A stretch of DNA of 64,000 bases from Coenobita brevimanus (taxonomy: Eukaryota; Arthropoda; Malacostraca; Decapoda; Coenobitidae), in NCBI GenBank assembly GCA_032717465.1, contig CM064658.1, positions 2,417,501-2,481,500 of the forward strand, in the 5' to 3' direction. The notes under the pieces are model-generated. The model was not told the DNA's origin and searched no databases. It worked only from the letters and a program-made list of their open reading frames with translations. The first letter of the stretch is position 1. Every line of letters starts with the position of its first letter. A program made the translations under genes and the position numbers. This document shows, piece after piece, positions 1-10,188 of the stretch.

Positions 1-160
1 ATCGTCACTATCACCACTATCGTCAGGGGCAAGTGGAGATAGGCATATAGCGGTACATTATCGCGATGACCCTCCACTCCACACCACACTACTCCACATC
101 CACACCTCTCAGTGCTTCATCACGGGTATCCACCTTCACTCGTCCCTCCACCTCACTCCT

Positions 161-392
161 CCACCAAGCCAGTGTATACTCCAGCAAGCCACAGTATACT
201 CCAGCAAGCCACAGTGTACTCCAGCAAGCCACAGTATACTCTACAAAGCCCCAGTATACTCCAGCAAGCCCCAGTATACTCCAGCAAGCCATAGTATACT
301 CCAGCAAGCCACAGTGTACTCCAGCAAGCCACAGCATACTCCCAGCAAGCCACAGTATACTTCACCAAGCCACAGTATACTTCACCAAGCCT
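161..392. repeat. 20-bp minisatellite, about 11 units
   Basis: A tandem array of a 20 bp unit, core CCAGCAAGCCACAGTATACT, with scattered point changes. It reads open in several frames only because the unit has few stops, so the short ORFs over it are not genes. Confidence 0.9.
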
Positions 393-439
393 GTAAAAAG
401 TGTAAAGTGCTCCAAACCACCGCTTAATAGTGCAAACCT

Positions 440-755
440 TCTCTAACAGCCTCCTTGAACACCTGTAACGACCCCTCTAACCTGTAACGACCCCCTAATC
501 ATTTGTAACGACCTCTAAGCACTTGTAACGACCCCTAATTACCTGTGACGGCTCTAGACCACCTGTATCGACCCCTATCCAACCGCAACGACCCTCTCTA
601 ACCATCTGTAAAGCCCCTATCCACCTGTAACGACGCCTAACTACTTACAACTCTTTATCCATCTTTAACGATACACCACCTCCCTGGATTTACCCTTAAC
701 GACCCCTAACTACCTCCAACGAGTCTTAATCACTCCCTAACGACCCGCAACGATG
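440..755. repeat. Degenerate ~22-bp minisatellite (CTGTAACGACCCCTAA-type)
   Basis: About a dozen diverged copies of a unit containing TGTAACGACCCCTAA follow the first minisatellite. Spacing varies by a few bases, so this is an old, decaying array. No coding signal is seen from 756 to 1020. Confidence 0.75.
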
Positions 756-1020
756 GGCCTGGCGTGCTGCAAGGAGGGTGGGTCGTCCAGTACGCCCACC
801 CAGCCCTCCAATATGACCCAAGCTGCCCCGATTCAGGCACAACCAGAAATACAGGTCACTGACGCTCCCAGGTAAGTCAAGCGAGGTCGTTGGATGGTCG
901 TGAGAAGTCGTATATGGTTGCCTGTTCGCTGGAAGGCATTGTGTGGTCGTGAAAAGGTCGTGGGGTTCTTGGTAATGGGGGTTCGTGTTTGGTTGTGGAG
1001 AGGGTGTGTAAATATATTTC

Positions 1021-1100
1021 ATGGAGGAGGAGGAGGAGGAGGAAGAGGAAGAAGGAGGAGGAGGAGGAAGAGGAAGAAGGAGGAGGAGGAGGGGGAGGAG
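1021..1100. repeat. (GGA/GAA)n purine triplet tract
   Basis: About 80 bases of uninterrupted A/G made of GGA and GAA triplets. It gives artefactual poly-Arg/Glu and poly-Ser frames. Confidence 0.9.
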
Positions 1101-1224
1101 ATGATAACAATAGCGACACACGGTGGAATATCTGTATATCTTTATTATCTGATCAATTTAGGAAAAAATAAAGCAATCTAAGGCATGACAGTAACTTGCA
1201 TGAATCCTGTAACACTCATTTTAT

Positions 1225-1227
<3 letters not shown>

Positions 1228-1322
<95 letters not shown>

Positions 1323-1374
1323 AAACCAGCAACTCACATTATTCCGAACGTGATGTTTGTGATGCTTAGATCCG

Positions 1375-1433
<59 letters not shown>

Positions 1434-1500
1434 CCAGCAACTCACATTATTCGGAACGTGATGTTTGTAATGCTCAGATCCCAACACACACAGCCAGCCA
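1228..1500. repeat. Duplicated compound microsatellite (TC)n(AC)n plus 60-bp flank
   Basis: A block consisting of (TC)n, (AC)n and a nonrepetitive stretch (ACCAGCAACTCACATTATTC onwards to GATGCTTAGATCC) occurs twice, at 1228-1375 and 1376-1485. The flank differs at only a few positions. The duplication therefore included unique sequence and not only the dinucleotide. Confidence 0.85.
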
Positions 1501-1539
1501 TCTGATTTAAAAAAAAAAAAAAATCATGTGTCTTTCTCC

Positions 1540-1735
1540 AGTTCTTTCACCTTAACTTGGCCCAGAAATTCGCCTTAGTGTGGCTTATTCCATGTAGCTC
1601 AGTGACAGTACTAAGTTTCTACATCCTTTTCCACAGCACTTCTTCGTGACTGGCATCATAATCTAGTGTTAATCTCCTGCCCACTATTCAAGATGGAGAG
1701 ATGGCAGCTTTACGCCTAGTTAAAGTGAACGGAGT
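1540..1735 (+). mobile_element. MITE-like family R1, copy 1
   Basis: This ~195 bp element recurs at 3590-3800, 16845-17055, 37105-37248 (plus) and 36008-36142 (minus). Shared landmarks are TTCACCTTAACTTGGCCC at the left, a central CAGCACTTCTTCGTGACT, and a right end (CTAGTTAAAGTGAA) that is an imperfect inverted copy of the left end. Terminal inverted repeats with no ORF suggest a nonautonomous DNA transposon. Superfamily is not assigned. Confidence 0.7.
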
Positions 1736-1859
1736 GTAGTTTAGATACGGTATACTGATAGACGAGGGTATTGAAGGACGGTATGCAAATGTACTCTGAC
1801 AGGGAAGACGCGTTGGGAAGGCTCGTGAAGTGTAGGGAACGCGGACTTTTGTGTTCTTA

Positions 1860-1915
1860 GGATGGAAGCCTAGTCCCGGGCCCCTACGCTCCAGATGGGG
1901 GCAAAAAAAGGTGGA
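1860..1915 (+). mobile_element. SINE-like 3' end (GGGCCCCTACG family)
   Basis: CCCGGGCCCCTACGCTCCAGATGG followed by an A-rich run matches the 3' ends at 6150-6210 and 23978-24040. The better preserved copy at 23856-24045 suggests this is only the tail of the element. Confidence 0.55.
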
Positions 1916-2090
1916 TGGATGGATGGATATAAACAGACTGATAGACAGATAGATAGATGGATGGATGGATGGATGGATACTTTAAGTGATGGTAATGAAG
2001 GTGGTTAAATGACGGTGGTGGTGGTGGTGGTGGTGGTGGTGGTGGTGATGGTGGTGGTGGTGGTGATGGTGGTGGTAGTGGTGATGAGAA
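1911..2090. repeat. (GGAT/AGAT)n and (GGT)n microsatellites
   Basis: A tetranucleotide tract at 1911-1980 is followed by (GGT)n at about 2008-2088. No gene is evident around them. Confidence 0.9.
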
Positions 2091-2329
2091 TGTGAAACCG
2101 TAAATCCTGGTAGGCATGTAATGTTGGTAGTGGTGGTAATAAATATTGAGTGGGAGTTGTCCAGGTAGCCACCCTGGTATTACCTTCCCCCCACCCCCCC
2201 CCCTCTCTCCATACCACCCCTTTAAACCTCTGCCGTATGGTAATGTGCTTCTCCCTCTCACCCCCCCCACTCCCCCAACCTCGCCCTTCCCCCATACCCC
2301 ACCCCCTTCTCTCCCTTTTGCGAAAACTG

Positions 2330-2381
<52 letters not shown>

Positions 2382-2451
2382 GGTGGGGTGGAGTGTTTCT
2401 TGTACGGGTCATTAGTAACAATTACAAAAACACGCCCACGTTTCACTTTAC

Positions 2452-2489
<38 letters not shown>

Positions 2490-2562
2490 GTAAGGTGGGG
2501 TGGAGTGTTTCTTGTACGGGTCATTAGTAACAATTACAAAAACACGCCCACGTTTCACTTTA

Positions 2563-2640
<78 letters not shown>
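2330..2640. repeat. Duplicated (AC)n-flank-(TC)n module
   Basis: A module that starts AGTAAGGTGGGGTGGAGTG, runs about 75 bp of unique sequence to CACGTTTCACTTTACC, then (TC)n and (AC)n, occurs twice in direct orientation (2377 and 2489). The two unique segments look identical, so the duplication is recent. Confidence 0.9.
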
Positions 2641-2641
<1 letters not shown>

Positions 2642-2724
2642 AGCTACGATAGTTATAACATACTCCATAACAAACTGCCTTGAAAGAACATGTAGGTCTG
2701 TTGATGTTTGCTTTCCTTTGTACA

Positions 2725-3310
2725 CCTACCTTCCTTTCCCCTTTCTCGTTCCTCTCCCCCTCCTACCTCCTTTTCCCCCCTTCTTCCTCTCCCCCTAACC
2801 CGTCCGCATCCCCCTTACCTTCTTCCCTCCTCCCCCTTCTCCTGCCCTTCCCCCCCTAATCAAATTCTCTTTTGTCAAGCTCACACTATTCAATTACCTC
2901 GGCTCAGATTTCTTCCCCCTCCCCCTCTCTCTTCCCCTCTACTCACTTCCTCTCCCCAACTTCCCCTTCCATTCCTTCCCCCCCTCTCCTCCCCAGCCTT
3001 CCTCTTGCTCCCTTTCCTTCCCCTCCTTTCTCCCTTCCCCTCCCCTCCCCTCCACTTCCTTAACTTTTCCTTCCCTTCTTCCCTCCCCTCCCTTTTCTCT
3101 CCCACTCCACCTTTTCCCCCTTTGTTTTATCGTTCCCCTTCTCCCTCTTCCCTCTCCTCCCCTCCCCCAATCCGGCACTGCGGGGAGGGGGAGGAGAGGA
3201 GGGGAGTTGGCACCCACAAGAGGAAACACCTGCTACATGAGAGGGGGGAGGGGAAGGGGAGGAGGTGAGAGGGGGACAGGGGTAGGTTAGAGAAGGAACG
3301 TTGGGGAAGT
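2725..3310. repeat. Polypyrimidine block switching to polypurine
   Basis: About 440 bases of nearly pure C/T (2725-3165) are followed, after a short mixed stretch, by a G/A-rich block to 3310. The sense of the asymmetry flips near 3175. All long ORFs here are low-complexity Pro/Ser/Leu or Arg/Glu/Gly frames and are not credible genes. Confidence 0.85.
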
Positions 3311-3314
3311 GCAT

Positions 3315-3316
<2 letters not shown>

Positions 3317-3362
<46 letters not shown>
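3317..3362. repeat. (GA)n microsatellite
   Basis: A pure GA dinucleotide run of about 23 units. Positions 3363-3590 hold only A/T-rich sequence with nothing recognisable. Confidence 0.95.
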
Positions 3363-3364
<2 letters not shown>

Positions 3365-3589
3365 ATCAAAACAATTCTTGCCTTTGAAACCTTGGCTCCA
3401 TCTCATAACCCTTCAATACAATCTACACATTATTTTTATTTATTTATTAATTAATTTAGATCTGCTTTAAATACATCTATGGGATATATTTCGCCAATAA
3501 GGTATAAGGTTAAAAAAAAAAATGTATCACCTCTTCCTATATGCTTTTCTGTATGATATGAATAACTATACCTTTCATCCTTTTAATTC

Positions 3590-3800
3590 TCTGTTATACT
3601 CCTTTCACCTTCATTTGGCCCAGATTGTCGTCATTTTGCAGCTCATACAAAGACACTACTATGAATCTACCCCCTTTCCACAGCACTTCTTCGTGACTAA
3701 CATCATATTTTAGTGTCTTTCTTCTGATACGGCTTAGTGCTCAAGATGGAGAGTCGGTAATTTTAGGCCAAGTTAGGGTAAAAAGGATATAGTTACTTAG
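3590..3800 (+). mobile_element. MITE-like family R1, copy 2
   Basis: It aligns by eye with copy 1: TTTCACCTTCATTTGGCCCAG at the left, CACAGCACTTCTTCGTGACT in the middle and AATTTTAGGCCAAGTTAGGG at the right. The central section also carries the CATTTTGCAGCTC block shared with the copies at 16845 and 37105. Confidence 0.7.
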
Positions 3801-3827
3801 GGTAGTTTCCTTAAGACCTATATCTTT

Positions 3828-4130
3828 CTTACAGTTATTTACAACACCCCTCTACCTCCTTGTTATTTACCACAGTTATTTACCACACCCCTCCACTTCA
3901 CAGGTATTTACCACATTCATCCACCTCACAGTTATTTACTACATTCATCCACCTCAGTTATTAACCACATCCCTCCACCTCACAGTTATTTACCACATAC
4001 CGGCACCTTACAGTTATTCACCGCAGTAATTTACATCCCTCCACCTCACAGTTATTCACCACAGTTATTTACCACATACCGCCACCTCACAGTTATTTAA
4101 CACAGTCATTTCCCACATCCCTCCACCTTT
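3828..4130. repeat. Degenerate ~28-bp tandem repeat
   Basis: Around ten diverged copies of a unit with CCACCTCACAGTTATTTACCA. Unit length drifts, giving an old minisatellite. Confidence 0.8.
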
Positions 4131-4189
4131 ATTTTCATCCACCATGCTTCCTTCCACGTCAGACTCTTTGACTCGTATTCTCAAGTATG

Positions 4190-4367
4190 GAAGCTCCCTA
4201 ACACCTCTCCCTTTGCGATTTATTTTTGGATATGACTGGTTAATATCATTTTGTACGTTACTTATGCAGAGTATGGCAATAGTGGAAGGATTCATGTAGC
4301 ACAGGGGGCAGTAAGGTGTAAAAAGCAAAATAAATCGCTCGTAAATAGGTGTTAGGGAGATTCTTCA
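4190..4367 (+). mobile_element. MITE family B, full-length copy
   Basis: The left end reads CTCCCTAACACCTCTCCC then GCGATTTATTTTT. The right end is the inverted complement, AAAATAAATCGCTC then AGGTGTTAGGGAG. The internal part (GGATATGACTGGTTAATATC and GCAGAGTATGGCAAT) is shared with the copy at 40991-41171. There is no ORF. This is a nonautonomous DNA transposon with about 30 bp inverted ends. Confidence 0.8.
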
Positions 4368-4417
4368 CCCTTTCTATGGTCATTCTTCCCTTACATCTAA
4401 ACACACATCCTTCCACC

Positions 4418-4420
<3 letters not shown>

Positions 4421-4471
<51 letters not shown>
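4421..4471. repeat. (TA)n microsatellite
   Basis: A pure TA run of about 25 units. Positions 4472-4650 show nothing recognisable. Confidence 0.95.
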
Positions 4472-4479
<8 letters not shown>

Positions 4480-4654
4480 TTAAGGAAGAAGGAACCAAAA
4501 GCCAACTGATTCCCTTAATCCACGTATTTCACGATATCTAGACTTCTTTTCTCCACACCACCGCTACACAACGAACACGGTATTCATAAGTCTTATTTCC
4601 ACTGTCATATTATCAACATCTCACCGCCAAACCTTAAAGTGGACGCTATAACGT

Positions 4655-4995
4655 AATGCAATCCTTCACCAGCCTCCATACTCAGTCCTTCGTAATCACA
4701 AAGTCATCATCCTTGCATTCTCTAATATTCATCTGCACATACACCTCTTCTCTTATAAATCCAGTTTCTCTACACATACACCTTTTCTGTCATAAATTCA
4801 AGTCCTTTACACGTACACTACCTTTCCAATTCTTCTACACATAAACCTCTCCTACTATAAATCCAATTCCTCCACACACACCTTTCCAATTCATCTAAAC
4901 ATACACCTTTCCTATTATAAATCCAATTCATTTACCGGCACACATAGCTACACCTTTCCTATTATAAATCCAATTCCTCTACACTTTTTTTTTTT
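4655..4995. repeat. Degenerate ~37-bp tandem repeat ending in a T-run
   Basis: Repeated motifs of the form TACACATACACCTTTCC and TATTATAAATCCAATTCC recur with irregular spacing. The array ends at a T(19) run. Confidence 0.65.
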
Positions 4996-5319
4996 TTTTT
5001 TTACATATACAGTATTACTGCAACGAGGCACGGTACTTGAAATTCTCCACCCGTTCTTCTCTTTCCATTAACCAGGAAGTTACGCTGACTCACCTCTCTC
5101 AACCACCACCACTTGACGCGTTTCTACATTTACTCAAACCGCGCCGCTCACAGACATCGCATAACCGTGAATCAGTGTGCGAAGATCCTGCTCACTGTCA
5201 CTGATCAACACGGCATCATTTTCCACACATCAGCTTTGAAATGCTCCACTCGTTACCATTCGTCCTTGCCCACCACCCCTTTTCCACAACTCTAGTTTTA
5301 ACCTATGACAATCCCATGT

Positions 5320-5345
5320 GCTGTGTGTGTGTGTGTGTGTGTGTC
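5320..5345. repeat. (GT)n microsatellite
   Basis: A short GT run. Positions 5000-5320 and 5345-5590 show no recognisable gene. Confidence 0.9.
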
Positions 5346-5589
5346 ATCGCCAGCCTGCAACATTCCACTGCATGACTTACAGTAGGCGTCTCCCAGGTAC
5401 CGTACACAGCCAATAAACCTTTCCTGGCTGGCTTATGACTCAGGTGGGGGAATGCTTTTAGCCTGACCGCTGCTAATAAGCCTCTTATCTAGTCTGGCCT
5501 TACTAGGTCAAAGTAATAATAAAGCCTGCTCACCATTATAACACTCCACAAGCAGTTCTGTCTCCACCCCCGAAGGGTGACCAAACCTT

Positions 5590-5780
5590 TTTCCAGCTGG
5601 GGCTATGGCTCAAGAAGGTCTCAGGAGAGGTGGGGGTTGAGGTGGCCTGGCCGACCTCCTCCGCCCCTCTCGAGAGGTCAGCACCACCTCTCCCGGGTGG
5701 ACCTCTGGCTCAAGAGGGTCTCGGAGGAGGTGGGGGATGAGGCGGCTTTGCCATCCTTCTCCATCCCCTCCCTGCCCCTA
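5590..5780. repeat. GC-rich ~105-bp tandem duplication
   Basis: GGCTCAAGAAGGTCTCAGGAG (5610 area) recurs as GGCTCAAGAGGGTCTCGGAGG (5710 area), each followed by a GAGGTGGGGG...GAGGYGGC block. It lies just before the RTE-like tail, so it may be part of the same element's 3' untranslated region. I see no protein homology. Confidence 0.55.
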
Positions 5781-5839
5781 CAACCGAAGATCCACCACTC
5801 CTTTCAAACGGGATATATATTACATATATGTAATATAAT

Positions 5840-5904
5840 ATATTGGCTGTTTACCTCCCAAACATCTGGGAGAGGCCTGTGTCCTGCAGTGGGATATTAC
5901 GGGC

Positions 5905-5912
<8 letters not shown>
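5840..5912 (+). mobile_element. RTE-type LINE 3' tail fragment
   Basis: The string GGGAGAGGCCTGTGTCCTGCAGTGGGATATTACGGGCT matches my memory of the 3' terminus that many arthropod RTE-clade LINEs share (GAGAGGCCTTTGYCCWGCAGTGG followed by a short repeat tail). No reverse transcriptase coding sequence remains upstream, so this is a severely 5'-truncated copy or a SINE using that tail. The (AC)n that follows may have grown from the element's simple-repeat tail. Confidence 0.55.

Positions 5913-5971
<59 letters not shown>
5908..5971. repeat. (AC)n microsatellite
   Basis: A pure AC run of about 31 units directly downstream of the RTE-like tail. Confidence 0.95.
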
Positions 5972-5972
<1 letters not shown>

Positions 5973-6064
5973 TATATTACTGAACAACCTTGGAGACACC
6001 ACACAGCCTTATCTCGCTGATAGTGAACCACTCAAGCATCATTGTAATCTTACACATATTACCA

Positions 6065-6077
6065 TAACAACAACAAC

Positions 6078-6123
<46 letters not shown>

Positions 6124-6215
6124 CCATACAAAGACGTCTAGGTCATCCTTGCGTTGAGGGTGGATTAATTGGCCAAGCCCCGGGCCCCTACGCACCTAAT
6201 GGAAATAAACAGAGC
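6065..6215 (+). mobile_element. (AAT)n plus SINE-like 3' end
   Basis: (AAC/AAT)n at 6065-6122 is followed by GGCCAAGCCCCGGGCCCCTACGCACCTAATGG and an A-rich end, as in the copies at 1860 and 23978. Positions 6216-6490 show nothing recognisable. Confidence 0.55.
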
Positions 6216-6490
6216 TGGATAGTGATACTAATGCATTAACAAAATAAAATACCCCATCCATCATTCATTCCTGCACTGCCCCCTCGTCAGAAGCGTAGGA
6301 CTCCGAGGCTAGGCTATTCAGTCCAGACATACAAGGCTACGGTGACCTGGTATACAACCTTGAGTGATATTCGGTGACCAAACATACGACCTTGAGTGGC
6401 ATTATGTGAATAAAAAACTTCACTCGTTCCTTAGGTATGAACTAATGTGCCAAATTTGATCCAGGCGTCTTAACATACGAGACCACAAGG

Positions 6491-6493
<3 letters not shown>

Positions 6494-6529
<36 letters not shown>

Positions 6530-6610
6530 AATAAATCAATTAGATAAAAATGCGTCCAATCAGACGAGGAAATCACTCCAGTCAGCTATCTGTTGGAGTA
6601 CATGTTATCT

Positions 6611-6656
<46 letters not shown>
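6494..6656. repeat. Facing (CT)n and (GA)n tracts
   Basis: (CT)n at 6494-6525 and (GA)n at 6615-6656 are inverted relative to each other across about 90 bp, so the strand could fold into a long simple-sequence hairpin. Positions 6657-7030 show no gene. Confidence 0.85.
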
Positions 6657-6659
<3 letters not shown>

Positions 6660-7029
6660 AAGCAAAATAAATACGGGAAGGAGAAAGTGGGACAGGATGG
6701 GGAAATGCAAAAGGAAAGCTGGATACCGGTAGCCCGTAAGATATTCACATTTTCTATATAACCTCACCAAAATATTCATAATACACGTAATATTAACACA
6801 ATACGAATAATACGTAAGAGTGAAGCTACGTCAAATAAGCAAGATGAAAAATTTGAGCCAAGTTCTGGTGAAAGGACTATATAACACCTAAAACCGCCGA
6901 AATAAAACACTGACGAGAGCGAAATAAAAACCCACATTTCTTATCGCAACGGTAAGGTTTAAATTACAGCTTATTTAAACCGTAGAGGATAACGGATGCA
7001 AGATGTCTACACCCTGTAAAATAAATCCG

Positions 7030-7245
7030 TTTGGCGATAGAGGGGATGAAATTTGAAATCGCACTGGAGAGGTTAGGAAGTCAGTGTTTCGTAAAGGGAT
7101 CACGTAGGCAAGGTTTGAATCTCCAACGGGGTACTATGAGTTTGAATCTTTGGGTCCTCTACCGGTCATTGTCAACCCCCTTGCCAAATCGTCCTACGGT
7201 GGGGGTGAGGTGTGGCTTACATAATTCTCTCTCTCTCTCTCTGTA
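7030..7245 (+). mobile_element. Possible tRNA-like SINE remnant
   Basis: Two box-B-like strings, GGTTTGAATCTCC (7110) and AGTTTGAATCTTTGG (7139), lie 29 bp apart in otherwise unique sequence ending at a (CT)n run. No second copy was found in the window, so this is weak. Confidence 0.25.
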
Positions 7246-7365
7246 ACTCTATCTGTCAGCTGAGAGGGGCAAGAACTGTTGTTAACTATATCGGTCTAGC
7301 TTGGCAAATGAAGTGACAGTACGCATTCCAATCTGCAGCTGTTCCGCTAAAATCTGAAGTTTCGT

Positions 7366-7403
<38 letters not shown>

Positions 7404-7539
7404 TCTTTCCTCCCAGCAACAAGGTCGTAAAAAATCGCTTTCTCACAGGATTTAAGACTATTTCGTTTCCCTTAATTCAGATTTGTCTAATTATTACACT
7501 TTTTCCTGCCTGCAGTTCACTTAAAACAAAATTCGGATG

Positions 7540-7603
<64 letters not shown>

Positions 7604-7689
7604 ACAAAAACAAATAAACCTCAAATACTGTAACGTGCACCCAACTGAAACCAGGGACAAAAATTGGTGCCAAAGTCCTGAGCACCTAC

Positions 7690-7737
<48 letters not shown>

Positions 7738-7870
7738 TGGGCAATTCAAACTCATTTAACAGCAATTTACTTCACGTATCCACACTACGTTCATCTTAAT
7801 TAGTTGCGAGTGGCCTAGAATGGGTAAAAGCGAGTTAGATGAAATTTGCGTGTGTGTGTGTGTGTGTGTT
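7224..7870. repeat. Cluster of five GA/CT and GT microsatellites
   Basis: Runs of (CT)n at 7224-7243 and 7370-7400, (GA)n at 7541-7602 and 7692-7734, and (GT)n at 7849-7870 are separated by 80-140 bp of unique sequence with no coding signal. Confidence 0.9.
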
Positions 7871-7966
7871 TTGAAAGAATGTGACCGTGGAATCCATCAT
7901 AAATCATTCGTTTCAGATATTCAGGCTAGCTGACCCAACACTTTTCCGCGATAGGGTCGCAAATGT

Positions 7967-8208
7967 ATAGAACTTGTTATTTGTGATATATATCTGGGCC
8001 ATATCCCTTTAAAACAATAAAAAAAAAAAAAACAGGATATAATATAGTTTCATCTTCAGAATCCGATGTTGTCTTTGTGAACATAAAGCTATAGAATGTG
8101 ATTTGCGATGGATTTCAAGGTCAAATTCTTTTACAACAATAAAAAAACCACGGGATATATGTAATTTCATCTTCAGAATTCGATATTAAATCTTTGTGAA
8201 CATTTATC
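7967..8208. repeat. ~122-bp direct tandem duplication
   Basis: Two diverged copies begin TAGAACTTGTTATTTGTGAT (7967) and TAGAATGTGATTTGCGAT (8090). Each contains ACAATAAAAAAA, then TTTCATCTTCAGAATYCGAT and CTTTGTGAACAT. Confidence 0.85.
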
Positions 8209-8368
8209 ATACCAAACATTCATCCTAAGAGCCATGGAGTTATGCAGAACAGGCAAAATCTGTGAAATACAATATCAACAACACTATATATGGTGGAGCG
8301 GAAATGGGAATCACGGAATTAAATTGAAACGGTCGTCTTGCTAATGTTCTCGAGTGAAACTATACTTA

Positions 8369-8566
8369 TTTTTTTTTTTTTTTTAAGGCAAAGATGCAAT
8401 TTGATGATGAAACATGTCCGAATAACATCGCTGTATTTCAAATTATCAGTAATGTGAACTGAAACTTACTAAATCAAATACATTGATGTTATTCGGGCAT
8501 TGCATTCAGCCAATCATCACCAACCTGTCAAGTGCATCTTTGCCTTTAAAAAAAAAAAAAAATACA
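8369..8566. mobile_element. Foldback/MITE-like element
   Basis: A near-palindrome of about 195 bp. The outer arms are TTTTTTAAGGCAAAGATGCA (left) and TGCATCTTTGCCTTTAAAAA (right). An inner pair reads GTCCGAATAACATCGCTGTATTT against AAATACATTGATGTTATTCGGG. The whole can form a long imperfect hairpin. No further copy was found in the window. Confidence 0.75.
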
Positions 8567-9451
8567 ATACCGGTACTGTACTTGAATTCATTTTTGGAGT
8601 TAGGGGCAAACAGGAAATGGGTAAAATACGTCAATTGTAAATAAAAATAAACTGCTGGAAGTACAACAAACTGACACTTTAATTAATAAGCTCATTGCTG
8701 AATTTAAGACATTCTAAGCAATTTCTCCTATACAAGCATTTGTCGCAAATGCTTTTCTTCGTATATAAAAAATGAGATGGGAGGGAGCGTCTCCAGCGCC
8801 TGTCTCCATTCATTGCATATAGCTTCACCTAACCTAACATCATTTAAACTAACTTAAGGCTGTAATTTCTGGGGGGGCTATTTGTATGTTAATTTCTCAA
8901 AACTTCAACAAAGATTGAGGGCTTATAAGGCTGAACTTGAAAATAAAAAGGAGGAAAAACTTGGAGTAGTCTTGCTGAAAATTCAAACATTTTGTGTGTT
9001 TGATTGAATATTTCTAAATTTGATCCAAACTGATCATAAATTAAATCATAATAGTACTTGGATTTTGATTATTTTATCATTTCCTAAAGTAAAAAGGCAG
9101 GTGGTATACTTCAACCTGAATTCTACTGCAGGCGTGAAAGAACAATCTTGGTAAAGGTGCTGCATAGTGCAACAAAAATGGAAAATGGCCAAATTATTAA
9201 AGTAATGGACAGTTTGAGTTGAAAGTTCAGTTTGGCAGAAAGTGAAGCCTTTTACTTAAAAACCCACCTCCATCACTACACATACATGCTCCATTAACCA
9301 TCAACTTTTAGGTAGAATCATACTGAAAAATATCGGATGGTATGCAAACTTAAGCGCGTCAATTTAATTTTAAGTTTGTAGTACGGAGGTACAGTATGTA
9401 CATTTGGTCTAGCCCCAAAAAATTCTGTTGAAAACTACCATACAGGCCTGT
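8567..9451. other. A/T-rich unique sequence, no feature seen
   Basis: No ORF with credible composition, no tandem structure and no recognised repeat, apart from a short CACCTAACCTAACAT string near 8826. Confidence 0.6.
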
Positions 9452-9552
9452 AACATAACCTAACTCAATCAAACTCAACCTAACCTAACCTAATTAAATC
9501 TCCACCTAACCTAATTTAATCTAACTTAACCTAACTTAATTCACTCTAGTCT
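9452..9552. repeat. Interstitial telomere-like (CCTAA)n, degenerate
   Basis: Repeated AACCTAACCTAA and derivatives. CCTAA is the complement of the arthropod telomere repeat TTAGG. The array is short and heavily mutated, so it is an internal relic and not a chromosome end. Positions 9553-10160 show nothing recognisable. Confidence 0.5.
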
Positions 9553-10168
9553 GGATGTAGATACGATTAGACAACTACGAGCTGAACAACCCCCACTCCT
9601 ACTCCATATCTGCTAGTACTAAAAACTGCATTTGAAACGGACGTATGTAGAAGAAAAATTTATTAAAAATGCGTAAACTATATGACAACATTTGAATTTC
9701 ACTCTACGTTAGTTGAGTGCATTTCCGAATATCTAAAACTCAAACACTGTTACAAGAACGCACCTCTCATCCCATATAATCATTACTACACGCTTTCTAG
9801 AAAATATCAACGCTTCGGCTATTCACCCAAGGCCGTTTTTAAACCCATGTGGGTAAAAAATGCGTCTGCCAAGAATAAAATTCGTCCAATGTGCGATCAA
9901 TAAGGGAAATGCACTATTAAAACCATTCAGCCGTCATTAAAAGGAACCACGAAGTAATCTACGTGTGAAACATTAATCCTGGGAATCGTGGATAAACAAG
10001 CTGCCAAAATTATATCCCATATCTTGGTACTATTTAAGATCGCAGTTTTTCCCCTTTCAGCCGCTACCAGATGCTTCGCCGGGTAATCTACGCAGAGAAC
10101 ACTGACCTCAGAAACTATAGATAAACGCAGAGGGGGTAAAGTAAGTAATATATCAAGAAAAATCCTAC

Positions 10169-10188
10169 CTTCTTGCTGGACCGGACAT
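10169..10188 (-). CDS. Candidate first coding exon of a minus-strand gene
   Basis: On the minus strand a start codon in good arthropod context (CCAAAATGTCC) begins M-S-G-P-A-R. It is interrupted after 20 nt by AAG|GTAGGA, a plausible splice donor, before the in-frame TAG that would otherwise end it. Just upstream on the same strand lies an unusually CpG-rich stretch, as expected of a promoter and 5'UTR. A four-codon upstream ORF (ATGCAGCCAAGGTGA) precedes it, which weakens the case slightly. I could not find a second exon to the left, and the product is unknown. Confidence 0.3.
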
